Both the position numbers and the translations under genes were made by a program. Positions 36,051 to 47,176 of a stretch of 64,000 nt of DNA are shown here, one piece after another. The DNA is taken from positions 127,140 through 191,139 of the forward strand of contig JADCRB010000049.1 in assembly GCA_021464245.1 (NCBI GenBank), given 5' to 3'. The stretch's first letter is position 1, and each line of letters opens with the position of its first letter. The notes under the pieces are model-generated. The model ran no database searches. It was given only the letters and a program-made list of their open reading frames with translations, and was not told the origin of the DNA. Source of the stretch: Carallia brachiata (Eukaryota; Streptophyta; Magnoliopsida; Malpighiales; Rhizophoraceae).

Positions 36051-39000
36051 TAACAAAGTCGGTGCATGTTAGATAATCTAGAACTGGATTAAATTTATTA
36101 GACCTCGAAACATTGCATTTTGAATTTTGAGTTGTCCAATTTTGAAATAATCGAGTATGAGATATATAGGTCCTGAGCCTATCGAATTTTGAATAGTATT
36201 AATTTTTTGTTTTTTTAATTTAAAATCTTAATTATTGAGTTTTAGATTTTATAAATTTGAGTTATCAAGTCTTGCGTATTTAACTTCTCCTGCGTATTTA
36301 ACTTCTCCGATCAATATGTCTAATTTTTGATAAATTATGAAATTATTTCGATCAAACCGAATTTTGATACCTCTAGTTAAACATAATTTCAGACCACAAA
36401 TTTGTTAAATTGAGAGAATTTATCATTTATTTTAATTGATTGACGACATAATGCGAAAAGTGAGATACTACCCGGGCGGCTGGTTCAACAGAATTGGGCT
36501 CCAAATTATTATACCGGGTTTTAACGCCACATGGAGGCAAAGGACTAAACGCCTCCCTTGGACAACCCAAAAGCAAAATTTTGTTTGTCTTTTTTTATTT
36601 AGCAATATTATACAGAGATTATATAATTATATTTAAATAATAATAAATTGTAACTTAATTTTATTCAATTATTGACAGTTTATATTATTTTGTTGATATT
36701 TTAAAGTCATTGCGTGAAACCAAACTTTTTTTCTTATTTTTTTTGAAAAACAATTTTTTTGGTACATTTTTGAAAAACAATTTGCTGTTACGTGAGGATT
36801 TGATGTCTAGTGCGAAACCGCACGCATCGAGATGCACAAGAATCATTTAATCAAGTAACCTGAGTTGGGCTTTCTTCAGTTTTAATAATTGGGAAAGTCG
36901 TTTTCATTTTGGGCCACATGTTTTCCCATTCGTTTGTGGGTAATTGTGAACCCAGTCCAGGACCGTTTAATCTTTTTTGCTCAGTTCGGTTGCCACTTTC
37001 TTTGGACCCACCTAAAGCATGTACGTGGGCATTCTTCGGTTGGTGCTTGAACCACAACTTTCGATGGCCCGTATGCTCCGACCCAAATAAGCCCGCCACT
37101 AGCCGGCACGTGCTGTTCACGCTTCTAGGTCTACACTTCGTTTTTTGTTCTGTTTTGTTTTTGTCTGTGTTTTGGTCTAATTAAGCCGAAAGAGCAAGAT
37201 TTAATTATAAGTGAAATATGAGGTTTGAATTTCAATTTCATTCTCAATTTTATTCTTGTGGCAACTAAATTATGACAAGTGATTTCTTTGTTTACACTTT
37301 CCATTAGTATTTGTTGAAAGTTATGCAATGAACAAAAAAAAAAAAAAAAAACTTCAACCAAGAATGGACGCTCCGGTTAAAATAAAATAAAATATCACTA
37401 AAATAAAATCAAATAGTTAGATCTCACTTCAATTCAGATATTAATTTGATGCTATTCATTTTTTATTTTTTGGTGCTTATTTAAAACTTTTTTGATCAAA
37501 ATAATTAAAAATTTTGCAAGAGGATTGCCCAAAAAGGGGTCCCTTAATATGAGACCATCAGAATAAATGGCATGTAACACTGTAATATTTTTGACAAATA
37601 TGAAAGGACGTTTTGAGTTTGCTGACTCCACATATTTTAGTTGATACTGAATTTGTTCAAACTCACACTCAATTGATTTATAGACTAACTATAAAAATAA
37701 AAGGAATTAAGCCGGAAAAAAAATGATGCTTTTCTTGTCTAGTGGATTTCATATCCTCCCACGATATCATGTTTATGAAAAAGGATATCATTTCGCAATA
37801 ACACAATTTGCAACAAGTAACTAATTGAATAATTTATCTATTTTTTTAAACATTTAATATATTTTACATAATTTAAAATTTCAGTTTTCTACGTACTAAT
37901 ATAATTTTTTCCTATGCAATAGGGCACTTTTAGTGTTCATCTGTCCATTCCTTCCTCAGCTTTCTCGGACCTTTTTGTTCTGATAGCTATCATTGTTATC
38001 TTTTACCGATGCTCTTATATAAATGAATGTTGTACGAGTACTTGCATTTGCCAATCTATCACCGTTCATTTTTGGGTCTAGATTAACATAATCATCCTTT
38101 TCATTTTATGGAACAAAGTTAAAGCAATCTCAATCAAGTTCAGGTGTCTCAGTTTGGTTTTCACTTTGCTAGTTTACGAGCCCTCAACACAACCATGTTT
38201 CGTACCGGCAGAACCAAAATGAACAAAAATTAAGGATACCATACATCGATCTAGCTAGGCAATGCTATCAACTCCACGCAAGTTTTGTGGATTCATAATT
38301 AATCAACGATATATTTTGGCTTCGTAATATTGGGGTCATCCCAAGGGTTGAAACTTGGAAGCTTGCAATTCAAGTTTCGAAGTAAATTGGAAAATAAAAA
38401 ATAAAAAAAATTGTGAATGTCTTTGTTAGTATGATAGAATAATGCGGGCCTTTACGGCAACGCTTCAAACAAAGAAGGAACCATGCAAGATTTGTTGGAT
38501 ATCGGGCACTAAGTTGTGAGTGACTGGTAAATGGCTGATGTCTAATGTGTGGAAAGTAAAAGATTTGACAGGAGTGCAAGAAAAATTGTTAGTTTGTTGG
38601 GTTACAATAATGGAAATAAAGTCAAAGTTTGATGTCACATAAGGAATTTAAGAAGTCCGTAATTGGACGATTAGACAACCACTATGATTTTGGTGGCCAT
38701 ACTTGTTCCCACATTCACTTCCAACATCACTTTGGGAATTGCTTGAAGTTAAACAAAAACACTGTTATTTATTTATTTATTTATTTATTTCAAGTGCGAT
38801 GCTCATATAAAAAGAGAGAAGGGATGTGAGAAATAGAAGTTAAACTTCTGATTCTTTTTAGTATAAAGTTTATAGACTAGTTGAATAAACAGTTCATCAA
38901 TTAGAAAATTTTGTTACAAATAAATGAAAGTAATTAGAGAAATTACTTTATTGTTTTTTCTCATGTGTTTTTTGTTTCCTACGCAGTCTTTGCGCGCAAC

Positions 39001-40719
39001 GGTGCTCTAATGCAAAATACGTTGCATAGATTGCCATCCACTTCTACTTATAGTTTGCGTATAGGACATTGCGTGCATGATAATTTTTTAATGCGGACAA
39101 ATTTTCCAGAAGTTTACTCAAGAGCTTCCAAAACATTTGTATGTTGCAAATTACACGCATCCAGAATCGCTCATATGGGTATGTTACATGTACATCATGT
39201 TACGAATTCTACAATCAAGTGATCTTCTTTCATGTAGTTGGTACGTCCAATAATATGGATACATACGTATGCCGACGGCAAACCCCAAGAGGGATCAATA
39301 AATTAAATTATTCTATGTAAGTACCATGTAATTCAAGGTTCTCCATCATATTAATTTGGACTTTGATATTCAATTATGTGCCCATTTGATGTTAATGAAG
39401 AATATAGTACAGATGATTACACCATAGTTCCAATCAACAAGTCATTAAATGGGAGGTAGAGAGACACATAGAGGGAAATGCAGAGAAGAGAAGAAGTGAT
39501 GGAACTCAGTTAATATCTAAATAATCAATTTTTCAAAAAACATCTTAGTAGTTTGTTGATATTTAAACTTTTATTTTAAAAATTTTAAATTAATAAAGTG
39601 TGTGATTTATATAAAAGAGAGAATTATTTTCACTACATCAATTATATTTTAATGGAGCTTCTAATAAATAAAAGTAAAACTCCAAATAATCATAAAAAAG
39701 ATGTCCTTTAATAATAAGTTATTTTTCACTTAAAATTTCTTTTTTGAGAGGAAAGAGATGTCACCATACAATCGATTGGTAATTAGTTGGAGATTGGTAA
39801 GTCTCTCTCTGCCGTCTATAATTAACCAATTAACAATGCCCTTGAAACTTGAAAGTGGAACGTACTGGCGCGTGGACGATATGGAAGATCTGAGGCCCGA
39901 TCGATCGCCCACGAAATTCATGGTTGAATAAGGAAGCCATGACCCAAGGACCGTACAACAAGAAAAGTGGTCGCTTGACTCTATTTATAGGCTTGGTGAC
40001 GATTTTATAAACTTTATAACTTGTTCCGTCAAACAATGATAAAAAAATGGACTCGGGTAGTTTTCTTTTTTGTCCTTTTCAAATTTTGGTTGTAAGATGG
40101 TCATCGATTAAAAGGTAACCTCTCCGATAAGTGCACCTTTTTATCTAATACAAGACCTTTGAATTAAGGCCATAAGAGCATAGTCTCTTTCTAATTTTTC
40201 AATACAAACTCATATTGTATATTATGTTATTATTAATTACATATTTATAGTTTTCGTCATATAATTTGTGGTTATATGTCTCTTCTACGTCAACTTATCC
40301 GCATCCATACAACAATTTCTTTTTTATAACTATTGGTATACTGATTAAATAAGTCATCATTGATGCGAAACTTTGTGTGAAGTCGAAAAATTCAGTCTCC
40401 ATTGCCGTCAGATTTCTTTCATTGCTTTTCCATGCGTTTATTCTCTGAGATAATATCGCGTGTGCATATATTTTCTTCCATTTGACAAATCTTAATGGCA
40501 ACAACGCAATTCTCAACACTTTACTTCTGATTCTACAACGCTACTCAAGTGCGTCGGTATTGGGCCTTTGACTTTTTCCTGACTATAATTACCCATTTTC
40601 TATAGCGAAAATCCTTTCATTCAAATATGAATTAGAAGGGTTTTCTTTTAAAAAAAAAAAAAGAAAAAGAAAAGAAAATAACTTTCAAATATTTACACTA
40701 CCAACCGGCCATGCCCATG
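36051..40719. other. long intergenic stretch, no supported gene
   Basis: About 4.7 kb of AT-rich DNA with simple repeats, for example (TTTA)n at about 38764-38789 and an A-run at 37334-37351. No frame longer than 91 codons and none with a recognisable motif. The right end holds the CLE gene promoter. Confidence 0.55.
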
Positions 40720-40730
40720 TATATATATTA
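40720..40730 (+). promoter_or_regulatory. TATA box of the CLE gene
   Basis: TATATATATTA lies 69-79 bp upstream of the CLE start codon, in a sensible position for a transcription start near 40750-40765 and a short leader. Confidence 0.55.
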
Positions 40731-40798
40731 ACCAAAGCACGAGCACTTTTTGCCTTTTCCATCTATATTGCTATATCTTTCCAAAAACATTCCCGGAG

Positions 40799-41020
40799 AT
40801 GGGGCGCTTCCGCATCTGCCTCTTCCTTGTTTTTCTCCTTCTCTTTAGTACTCCGCATCAGAGCCAGGCGACAATTAGGAGGAGCTATTTGGCCCCCTTC
40901 GCCACAACCCAACAAATTGTTGGTTCCAAGTATGCTTCTTTCCAGCAACAAGCACAGGAATTTGAGTCACAGAAGCGAAGGGTTCCTACAGGATCAAATC
41001 CGTTGCATAACAAGAAATGA
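40799..41020 (+). CDS. CLE signalling peptide precursor
   Basis: A single-exon frame of 73 codons. Residues 1-24 are a signal peptide with a leucine/phenylalanine-rich core, cleaved near the SQA at about 22-24. A variable middle region follows, and a C-terminal dodecapeptide RRVPTGSNPLHN with two lysines after it. That is the CLE motif: R at position 1, P at 4, G at 6, NP at 8-9, LHN at the end. CLE peptides are secreted, processed, sometimes hydroxylated and arabinosylated on prolines, and perceived by CLAVATA1/BAM-type receptor kinases to control meristems and vasculature. The motif resembles Arabidopsis CLE19/CLE20-type peptides, which inhibit root growth when overproduced; exact orthology is not claimed. 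No intron is needed. Confidence 0.9.
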   Translation: MGRFRICLFLVFLLLFSTPHQSQATIRRSYLAPFATTQQIVGSKYASFQQQAQEFESQKRRVPTGSNPLHNKK

Positions 41021-42822
41021 TATATATTGATCAAGTAGTTCTTGGAAGATTACCCATGTACTTTTCTACCTATACATATCTTTACATTACCATGTTACAT
41101 AAACAACAATTTAGTTATAAACTGCAAGCACACACAGACACACATATATAGCATCATATCTAGAAATTTAGGTGGGACTTCCTTTTCCATATCACTTAAT
41201 ATATTACACCATTGGAGTGCCTAGTAGAGTGTTTTTTTTTTTTTCCTTTTTTAAAAAAAAGAGAAAGCAAAAGTGATGCCCCAGAGTTCCTGTTAGAATT
41301 TTGCTTGTGGAGAAGTTGTACAGAAGATAAAGATGAATTAACGAACGGTTGAGTTTTGAATGATATAACTCTACTTGAGTATTGTATATACACCTTCGTG
41401 TACTTTTGAGTATGCAAGCTAGGGCATTAATTGTTTATAAGTAATATATATGTGTCAGATATCTTCCCTAAACCTATCTGTTTCACATAGAATAAATATA
41501 AAATTGAGGGTAAATAACCCAAAGCTTGTTATTTAATCATTTACTTTGGTATTCATAGATAGACAATCTGGAATCTGGGTTGTGATTGTTGAAAGTTTGT
41601 TCCATTATAACTCAAGTTAAAGCTTGGACTTGGTTTCTTGGCTTTTGGGTAACGGCTTCACAAGAGGGGTTGCGGGCTCTCATAGGTTGTCTTTTTTGAG
41701 TGGGTTAACCAATTGAGTACACTCACCAATCTCTTAGGATATCAAGTGTGTGCTAATTCCACAATAAAAAAGATAGTTAGAAGTGGGTAGATTGTAAATA
41801 GAGGGGACTCGGGAACTCATAATCAGATTACTTTGTCAAAATTCTAGAATTTATTACTTGGACTTGTTCAGATTTTTCTAATTCTCCCAATATGTGGAAG
41901 GTGTGAGTACTTCCATTATTTCCTGCAATAAAACATATCATAAAAGAAAGAGAGAAGAATCCCACGATTTTTTATTTGATATGAGGTATGTTATCTTTTT
42001 TAATAAAAAATTATAATATTTTTTAATAAAATTATAGTTATCATTCTATTTTCTCATTTTCAGTACCAAAAAGAAAAAGCGAAGAATCCCTTGTTGGAAA
42101 GCTAGCAGTTTCACCACACAAAACTACGCACAATCATGTGCAACAGATCAAAAGCAATTAGACCCTTTTCATACTAGGTCCATAAAAGGGGATGGGTCGT
42201 GATTATTATAATTATATATGCGCCGAGAGGTACTACCCAGAAAACAGTAGATATCTGTTGACATATCATCGTGCAATTAAATGCAGGAGGAAAATCGATC
42301 CATGATGAGCTGTAAGTCTGTATATGACTGTGCGCGGTGGCCAAGTGGGCGTGATCCACAGTGTTCCACGAGTGCATGTACTGGCTATTTCGACCCCCAC
42401 CAAGCCCTTTGTGCGTATGTGCGCATGCTGTATTTTGAACTTAGTTGGACAAATTATTATGGTTGACAATTTTTTTTGTTAATTATGATCAAGTCGATTT
42501 TAGAAATAATAACAACCCCCACGGCACTCTCCGCCAAAGCCACGTTCAAATCTGACTCGACAATAATTGGTTTTTGGTAGGAACTTTAACATCTGTCCAT
42601 CTATCTTATGGCTAAGGCAATGTAATTTTACTATCACAAATGAGATTCTCATTGTTTAAATAAATAAACAAAAAAAAAAAAAGAACCGTGAAGGATATGC
42701 CTTTAAAGCATGAAACCCATTATAAATGTTCTGGCATTATTTTGTACACTAAAATAAGAATTTTGTTAAAAAATCTTAATTAGGGTTTAGCCTAACTGAT
42801 CGTCCTTTTTTAATCATATGGG
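41021..42822. other. intergenic, no supported gene
   Basis: The 3' flank of the CLE gene followed by AT-rich DNA. A 61-codon frame at 42281-42466 has no recognisable features. Nothing else identified. Confidence 0.5.
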
Positions 42823-43008
42823 TTGGAAGAGTCGTGCAATTTGATAGTTCCATTCGCAATTCCCGTTGAGATCTCTGGGGAGCGGGAACTCGCAAGACTA
42901 TGGGCGGCCCATTTCAATCCTCATACGATTGAGATCTATCATCCAGTGTCGATGTGGAATGGGCCCAGAAGGCCTGCTCGCAAGAGAGTAGGCTTCCTCT
43001 TTTACTAA
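42823..43008 (+). other. GC-balanced, possibly organelle-derived segment
   Basis: About 190 bp of near-50% GC sequence stands out from AT-rich flanks. It is open over 61 codons (includes WNGPRRPARKRVGF). Its composition resembles plant mitochondrial or plastid intergenic DNA, so a small nuclear organelle insertion is one explanation. I cannot name a source gene. Confidence 0.25.
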
Positions 43009-43045
43009 CAGATTATGCGTCCATTCAGCCAAAACAGAGATTACA

Positions 43046-43161
43046 TAACTGCTGTTTGGTGTGGTTTAGTTGGTAAGTGATTTGGACTTTCAATTTTAAA
43101 GTTGAGAGTTTTAAATTTGTTGAAGTTAAATAATGAGATTAAATTTACAATTAACTGCAGT
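43046..43161 (+). mobile_element. possible tRNA-derived SINE fragment
   Basis: The segment 43060-43120 has tRNA-like boxes: GGTTTAGTTGGTAAGTG (A-box-like) and GAGAGTTTTAAATTTG (decayed B box). It is bounded by TAACTGCTGT (43046-43055) and TAACTGCAGT (43152-43161), 9 of 10 matching. The poly-A tail is poor, so the copy is old or the call is wrong. Confidence 0.4.
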
Positions 43162-43688
43162 AATTATCCTGATTTTTTTGTTCCCTCTAAAGACAATGAG
43201 TCGCAATTCTCCATAACTGCTTCCCCATTTCACCGACAAAAAAAGCAAGATTATATATGCAAATTATAAAAATTAATAATTTTATAATCTAGAAATTTCA
43301 GAATTCTAATGTTGAGATTTATAAAATTGAAGAACTATCTAATCGCATAACTCATATCAGGAGGATTCTAATTAAAAAAATAATTTTGAGTCTCAAAATT
43401 TCAAAAACAGAACCCATGAGAATCTTGGGTGAAGACTCGTATTTTGGTGGGTGAAAGAGACGGACAAGTTAGGACCTGCTTGATCCGTGACCACTGACCA
43501 GTCATTATAAAAATAAAATAATATTAAAAGTTTAAATCTTTTTTAATTTTATAGCCGTTATTTTATAGCCGTTACAAAGAAAGTAAATATAGTATCACTA
43601 TTTAAGTCGGCTCAAGATCTGATAAAGATACGGGTCTTAAATGGGCCACCTTTATTGGTTTATGGAATCCGCAGGGCCTTAGGACTGC
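43162..43688. other. intergenic, nothing recognised
   Basis: AT-rich spacer between the SINE-like fragment and the next MITE, without a supported frame. Confidence 0.5.
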
Positions 43689-44867
43689 TAAGGGCCCGTT
43701 TGGAGTGGTTTAAGTTTTCTGTTTTCTATTTATTTTTCACAAAAAAAACAGGAAACATGTTTGTTATTGATTCTGTTTTCTGTTTTTTGTTGAAAAGTTA
43801 AAAGTGTTTTTAAAAAAAAAAATCAAATTGGGAAAACAATAAAAATAACTTTTCGATTTTGTTTTTTACTTTTTTTTCTATATTTTCTCTCACAACATTT
43901 TTCTTTCTATCCACCCTCTTACCATATCTCTCTTTACTCATCCCTCTCTATCCCTCTATATTTTTTCTCTCACTACTCTTTCTCTCTTAACTCATTCTCT
44001 CTACCCTCTCTCCCCTTTTCTATCTTTACCATTCTCTCTCTACCCTCTCTCTCTCTCTATTTTCTCTCTCTCCTCTCTCCCTTTTTTCTATCTCTACCAT
44101 TCTCTCTCTACCCTCTCTCTCTATTTCTCTCTCTACTCATCTCTCTCTACCCCTCTCTCTCCTTTTTCTATCTCTATCATTCTCTCTCTCCTCTCTCCCT
44201 TTTTTCTATCTCTACCATTCTCTCTCTACCCTCTCTCTCTCTATTTTCTCTCTCTACTCTCTCTCTCCTTTTTCTCTCTCTATTCATTCTCTCTCTACCC
44301 AGACTCTTTCACTTTTTTCTTGTTTTACCATTCTCTCTACTCATTCTCTCTCTCACATTTTTCTCTCTCTATCATTCTCTTTACTCCTTCTTTCTCTACC
44401 CTCTCTCTCTTTTCTCTCTTTGTCATTTTCTCTACTCATTCTCTCTCTACCCTCTCTGTCATTTTCTCTCTCTACTATTCTGTTTACTCATTCTTTCTCA
44501 ACCCTTTCTCTTTATGTCATTATCTCTACTCATTCTCTTTTTTCTCTCTTTCTCTCTCCTTTTTCTCTCTCTACTCATTCTCTTTTTTCTCTCTTTCTCT
44601 CTCCTTTTTCTCTCTCTACTCATTCTCTCTCTCTACCCTTTCTCTCTTCTCTCTCCTCTCCTCCCTTTTCTCTCATTTTCTCTCTATATTTATACTCTTT
44701 TTACCATTTCTCTCACTATCCTTTTTCTACCTATTCTTTTATTCTTATAGAAAAAAAAAACAAAAATTGACAGTAATAAACACAAAAATTCAGCAAACAG
44801 CAAAAACAAAAAACAGAAATTGAAAAACAGAAACAAAAAACTGACAGCATCTCCAAACGGACCCTAA
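43689..44867. mobile_element. Tourist-like element filled with CT-rich repeats
   Basis: Body 43692-44864 (1173 bp) between TAA duplications (43689-43691, 44865-44867). The ends GGGCCCGTTTGGAG and CTCCAAACGGACCC are inverted with one mismatch in 14. Next to the termini are TTTTCTGTTTTCTG and its complementary A-rich counterpart. The middle, about 43900-44740, is almost wholly imperfect CTCTCT/CTACC/TTTTTCTC repeats, probably expanded from a seed within the element. The open plus-strand frames across it (Ser/Leu/Phe only) are low-complexity artefacts. Confidence 0.75.
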
Positions 44868-44894
44868 GGTAATTATAGAAGAAGAGCACGTCTA

Positions 44895-45269
44895 TTAGGG
44901 CGTGTTTGTTATACGAAAGAAAAAGAGGGAGAGAAAAAAAAAATATAATTATTACCATATTTTTTTTATATTTTTTTTTCTTACTTTTTACACTACTACA
45001 AACAATTTTATTTTCTCTCCACTTTTTCTCTCACAAATTACTATTCATTTTTTCTTTCACCATACTTTTTTTCTTTCAATTTTTCTACCACTCCAAACAA
45101 CTTTATTTTCTCTTCACTTTTTCTCTCACAAATTACCATTCACTTTTCTTTCATCACACTTTCTTTCTCTCCACTTTCTCTATCACTCCAAATAATTTTA
45201 TTTTCTCTCTATTTTCTTTTCTTTTCTCTTCCTTTCCCCACCCTTCCCTCCACTCCAAACACACCATTA
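44895..45269. mobile_element. Tourist-like MITE with internal 95-bp tandem repeat
   Basis: Body 44898-45266 between TTA duplications (44895-44897, 45267-45269). The ends GGGCGTGTTTG and CAAACACACCA are inverted with two mismatches in 11. Inside, a unit that starts near CAAACAATTTTATTTTCTC recurs at 44999, 45094 and 45189, a 95-bp period for about 2.7 copies. Non-coding. Confidence 0.65.
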
Positions 45270-45518
45270 GTCAGTTATTTTATTTTATAATTATTTCTAC
45301 TGAATTTTACTTATACTTTTCTTTCGCTCAAATTTGTCATTGAATTAAATTGACTCGAGGGTGAGAAATTAAAAAATTTCTCGTTATTTAACGTATCTGA
45401 TAAACTTTCTTAAACTGTTTTTAATTGTAATGATCAATCGGCCACGTTTTTGGGAATATATTATGAGCCACTTCATGATCTTTGCCTATTAACTCAAAAT
45501 GCTAATCAGTTCTATCTT

Positions 45519-46409
45519 GGTTCTATTCTTTGTTTTTTTTTTTTTTTTGGACTATAAAAGATAATACTTCGTTAATTAACGTAATCCGAGTACAACAAAA
45601 GAGCAAGTGGAGTTAGTGGGTTACTAACTCAGTTCAAAGAACATATGCCTATCTGTAATTGTATAGTAACTCAATCAGTAGTCTTGTTCGCACATCTTAG
45701 TATTACTTGCAAAGACATTGATGAAGAGAAACACAAAGTTTCCTAATATCGATCAAAATTGGATAAATATCCTGAGGCCATTCATCAACAGGAGCATTTA
45801 GGGTTAAGGCGATGATCCGAAAATCAGTCTCGACGATGTAGCAACAGTTTCCCCACCTCTTCACCATTTGTACCCCCATCAGTACCCCAATGACGTCGCA
45901 GTTCACCTTTAGCCATCCCTGCTGTGTGGGTGTCCATCGGTTGTTTGCTTCACTGTTCCTTGGCTGTCTTGCGGTTGCGTCGGTCTGTATGAATCTGAGC
46001 TCAGCTAATGACAGGTATGTATTCGGGAGTGCGAGGTGAGTTTGGTCTTTCTCTGTTCAAACACAAACTCATGAAGCACCTTCCAAATGTGCCAGCTTTG
46101 TAGGGCGATCACAAATAATGACATATCTGCGCCCCACGTCGTTCAAAAATTCCATCTGATTTTGTCACCAAATAGCGAAGGATGGAAAACCAGCTCTGTC
46201 AGGAATGTAACCACAACTGCTCCCTTTCCAGGTCACTTGGGCGTGTGGGCAGACAAAAAGCGGATGCTCGATTGTTTCTCTATCTTCACCGCATATCACA
46301 CATTCTTCTCTATCTACAACCCGTCTCTTTATCAAATTAACTAAAGTAGGGAGACAGTCTTTCATCTCACGCCAAATGAATAATTTAACCATTTTGGTGC
46401 TATTCTTTG
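45519..46409 (-). mobile_element. 5'-truncated LINE (RT zinc-binding domain plus RNase H remnant)
   Basis: The insert 45533-46395 is bracketed by 14-bp repeats GGTTCTATTCTTTG (45519-45532) and GGTGCTATTCTTTG (46396-46409), with one mismatch. A 16-nt T run at 45533-45548 is the poly-A tail read from the opposite strand. On the minus strand, 46392-46165 encodes the zf-RVT domain found at the end of plant LINE ORF2 (VKLFIWREMKDCLPT, CVICGEDRETIEH, CPHAQVTWKG). A GWLKVNCD start of an RNase H-like domain follows near 45920. Stops interrupt it. Truncation falls within ORF2, as expected of incomplete reverse transcription. Confidence 0.85.
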
Positions 46410-47176
46410 TTCGCAGAGTTGTGGCTTGAGCAGAGAATATAGATCAGCCGGAGTGCGACCTTGGATTTTAGCAGATTGGAACTACTCTTCCATTGGCTAG
46501 AGTAAGCGTATGATCAACAAGTTTTAAGGCAAAATTTCCCTGATTCCTAGCTTTAATTTGATCACATATAGTGTTTTAGAACAACTTATCTAATTTTTTT
46601 TCCTCCATTATGCAACATAGAAAAAGAAATTGTTTGTTACGGAAGCACTCTTCCGAAGTCTAAAATCCTCCAAGCAGATGGCATAATCTCAATTCTTATA
46701 AAGCTTCTAGAATGCCACAAAATAGCATTGTTAAATTTGGAAGGTAGCACAATCGAGGGGAACAATCAACATGCAGAGACAGTACAGTACATTTGTTTCC
46801 CAGATAACCTACTCACATGGAAATGGTACCCGACTTTGGCTTAAAATTAAGCCATATAAATGGAACAATCTTCTTTGAATTGTTACAGGAATTAAATATT
46901 ATGGGTAAAATCTGAAGAAACATTGCCTCTATAAACCAAATTCCTTATAATACAATGGCTTACATTTTCATGGCTGATGGGGAAATGGAAAACAGGTTGA
47001 CCAAGTATCCAGACATAGACTCACCTGAACGATCCCGCAACAAAACCAGAGTTATGCTATAGAATCCTAGGCGAAGGGAGACTAACGATCCCTACACTGA
47101 ACCAATGTAAGTCTCAACCTCTATCCCTCACCTACAAACAAGGGTAAGCTCCTATAGGTTTAAATCAGCCAAGTTT
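46410..47176. other. intergenic / 3' flank of the PP2A gene
   Basis: No coding frame. The part nearest 47177 is likely to be the 3' untranslated region of the minus-strand PP2A subunit. Confidence 0.5.

Noticed and set aside
42281..42466. Segment first considered as a tRNA because of GTGGCCAAGTGGGCG
   Set aside because: No consistent cloverleaf or B box follows.
44320..44823. A 167-codon plus-strand frame rich in Ser, Leu and Phe
   Set aside because: It is a translation of the CT-rich repeat inside a MITE, open because TCTCTC repeats lack stops in all frames.
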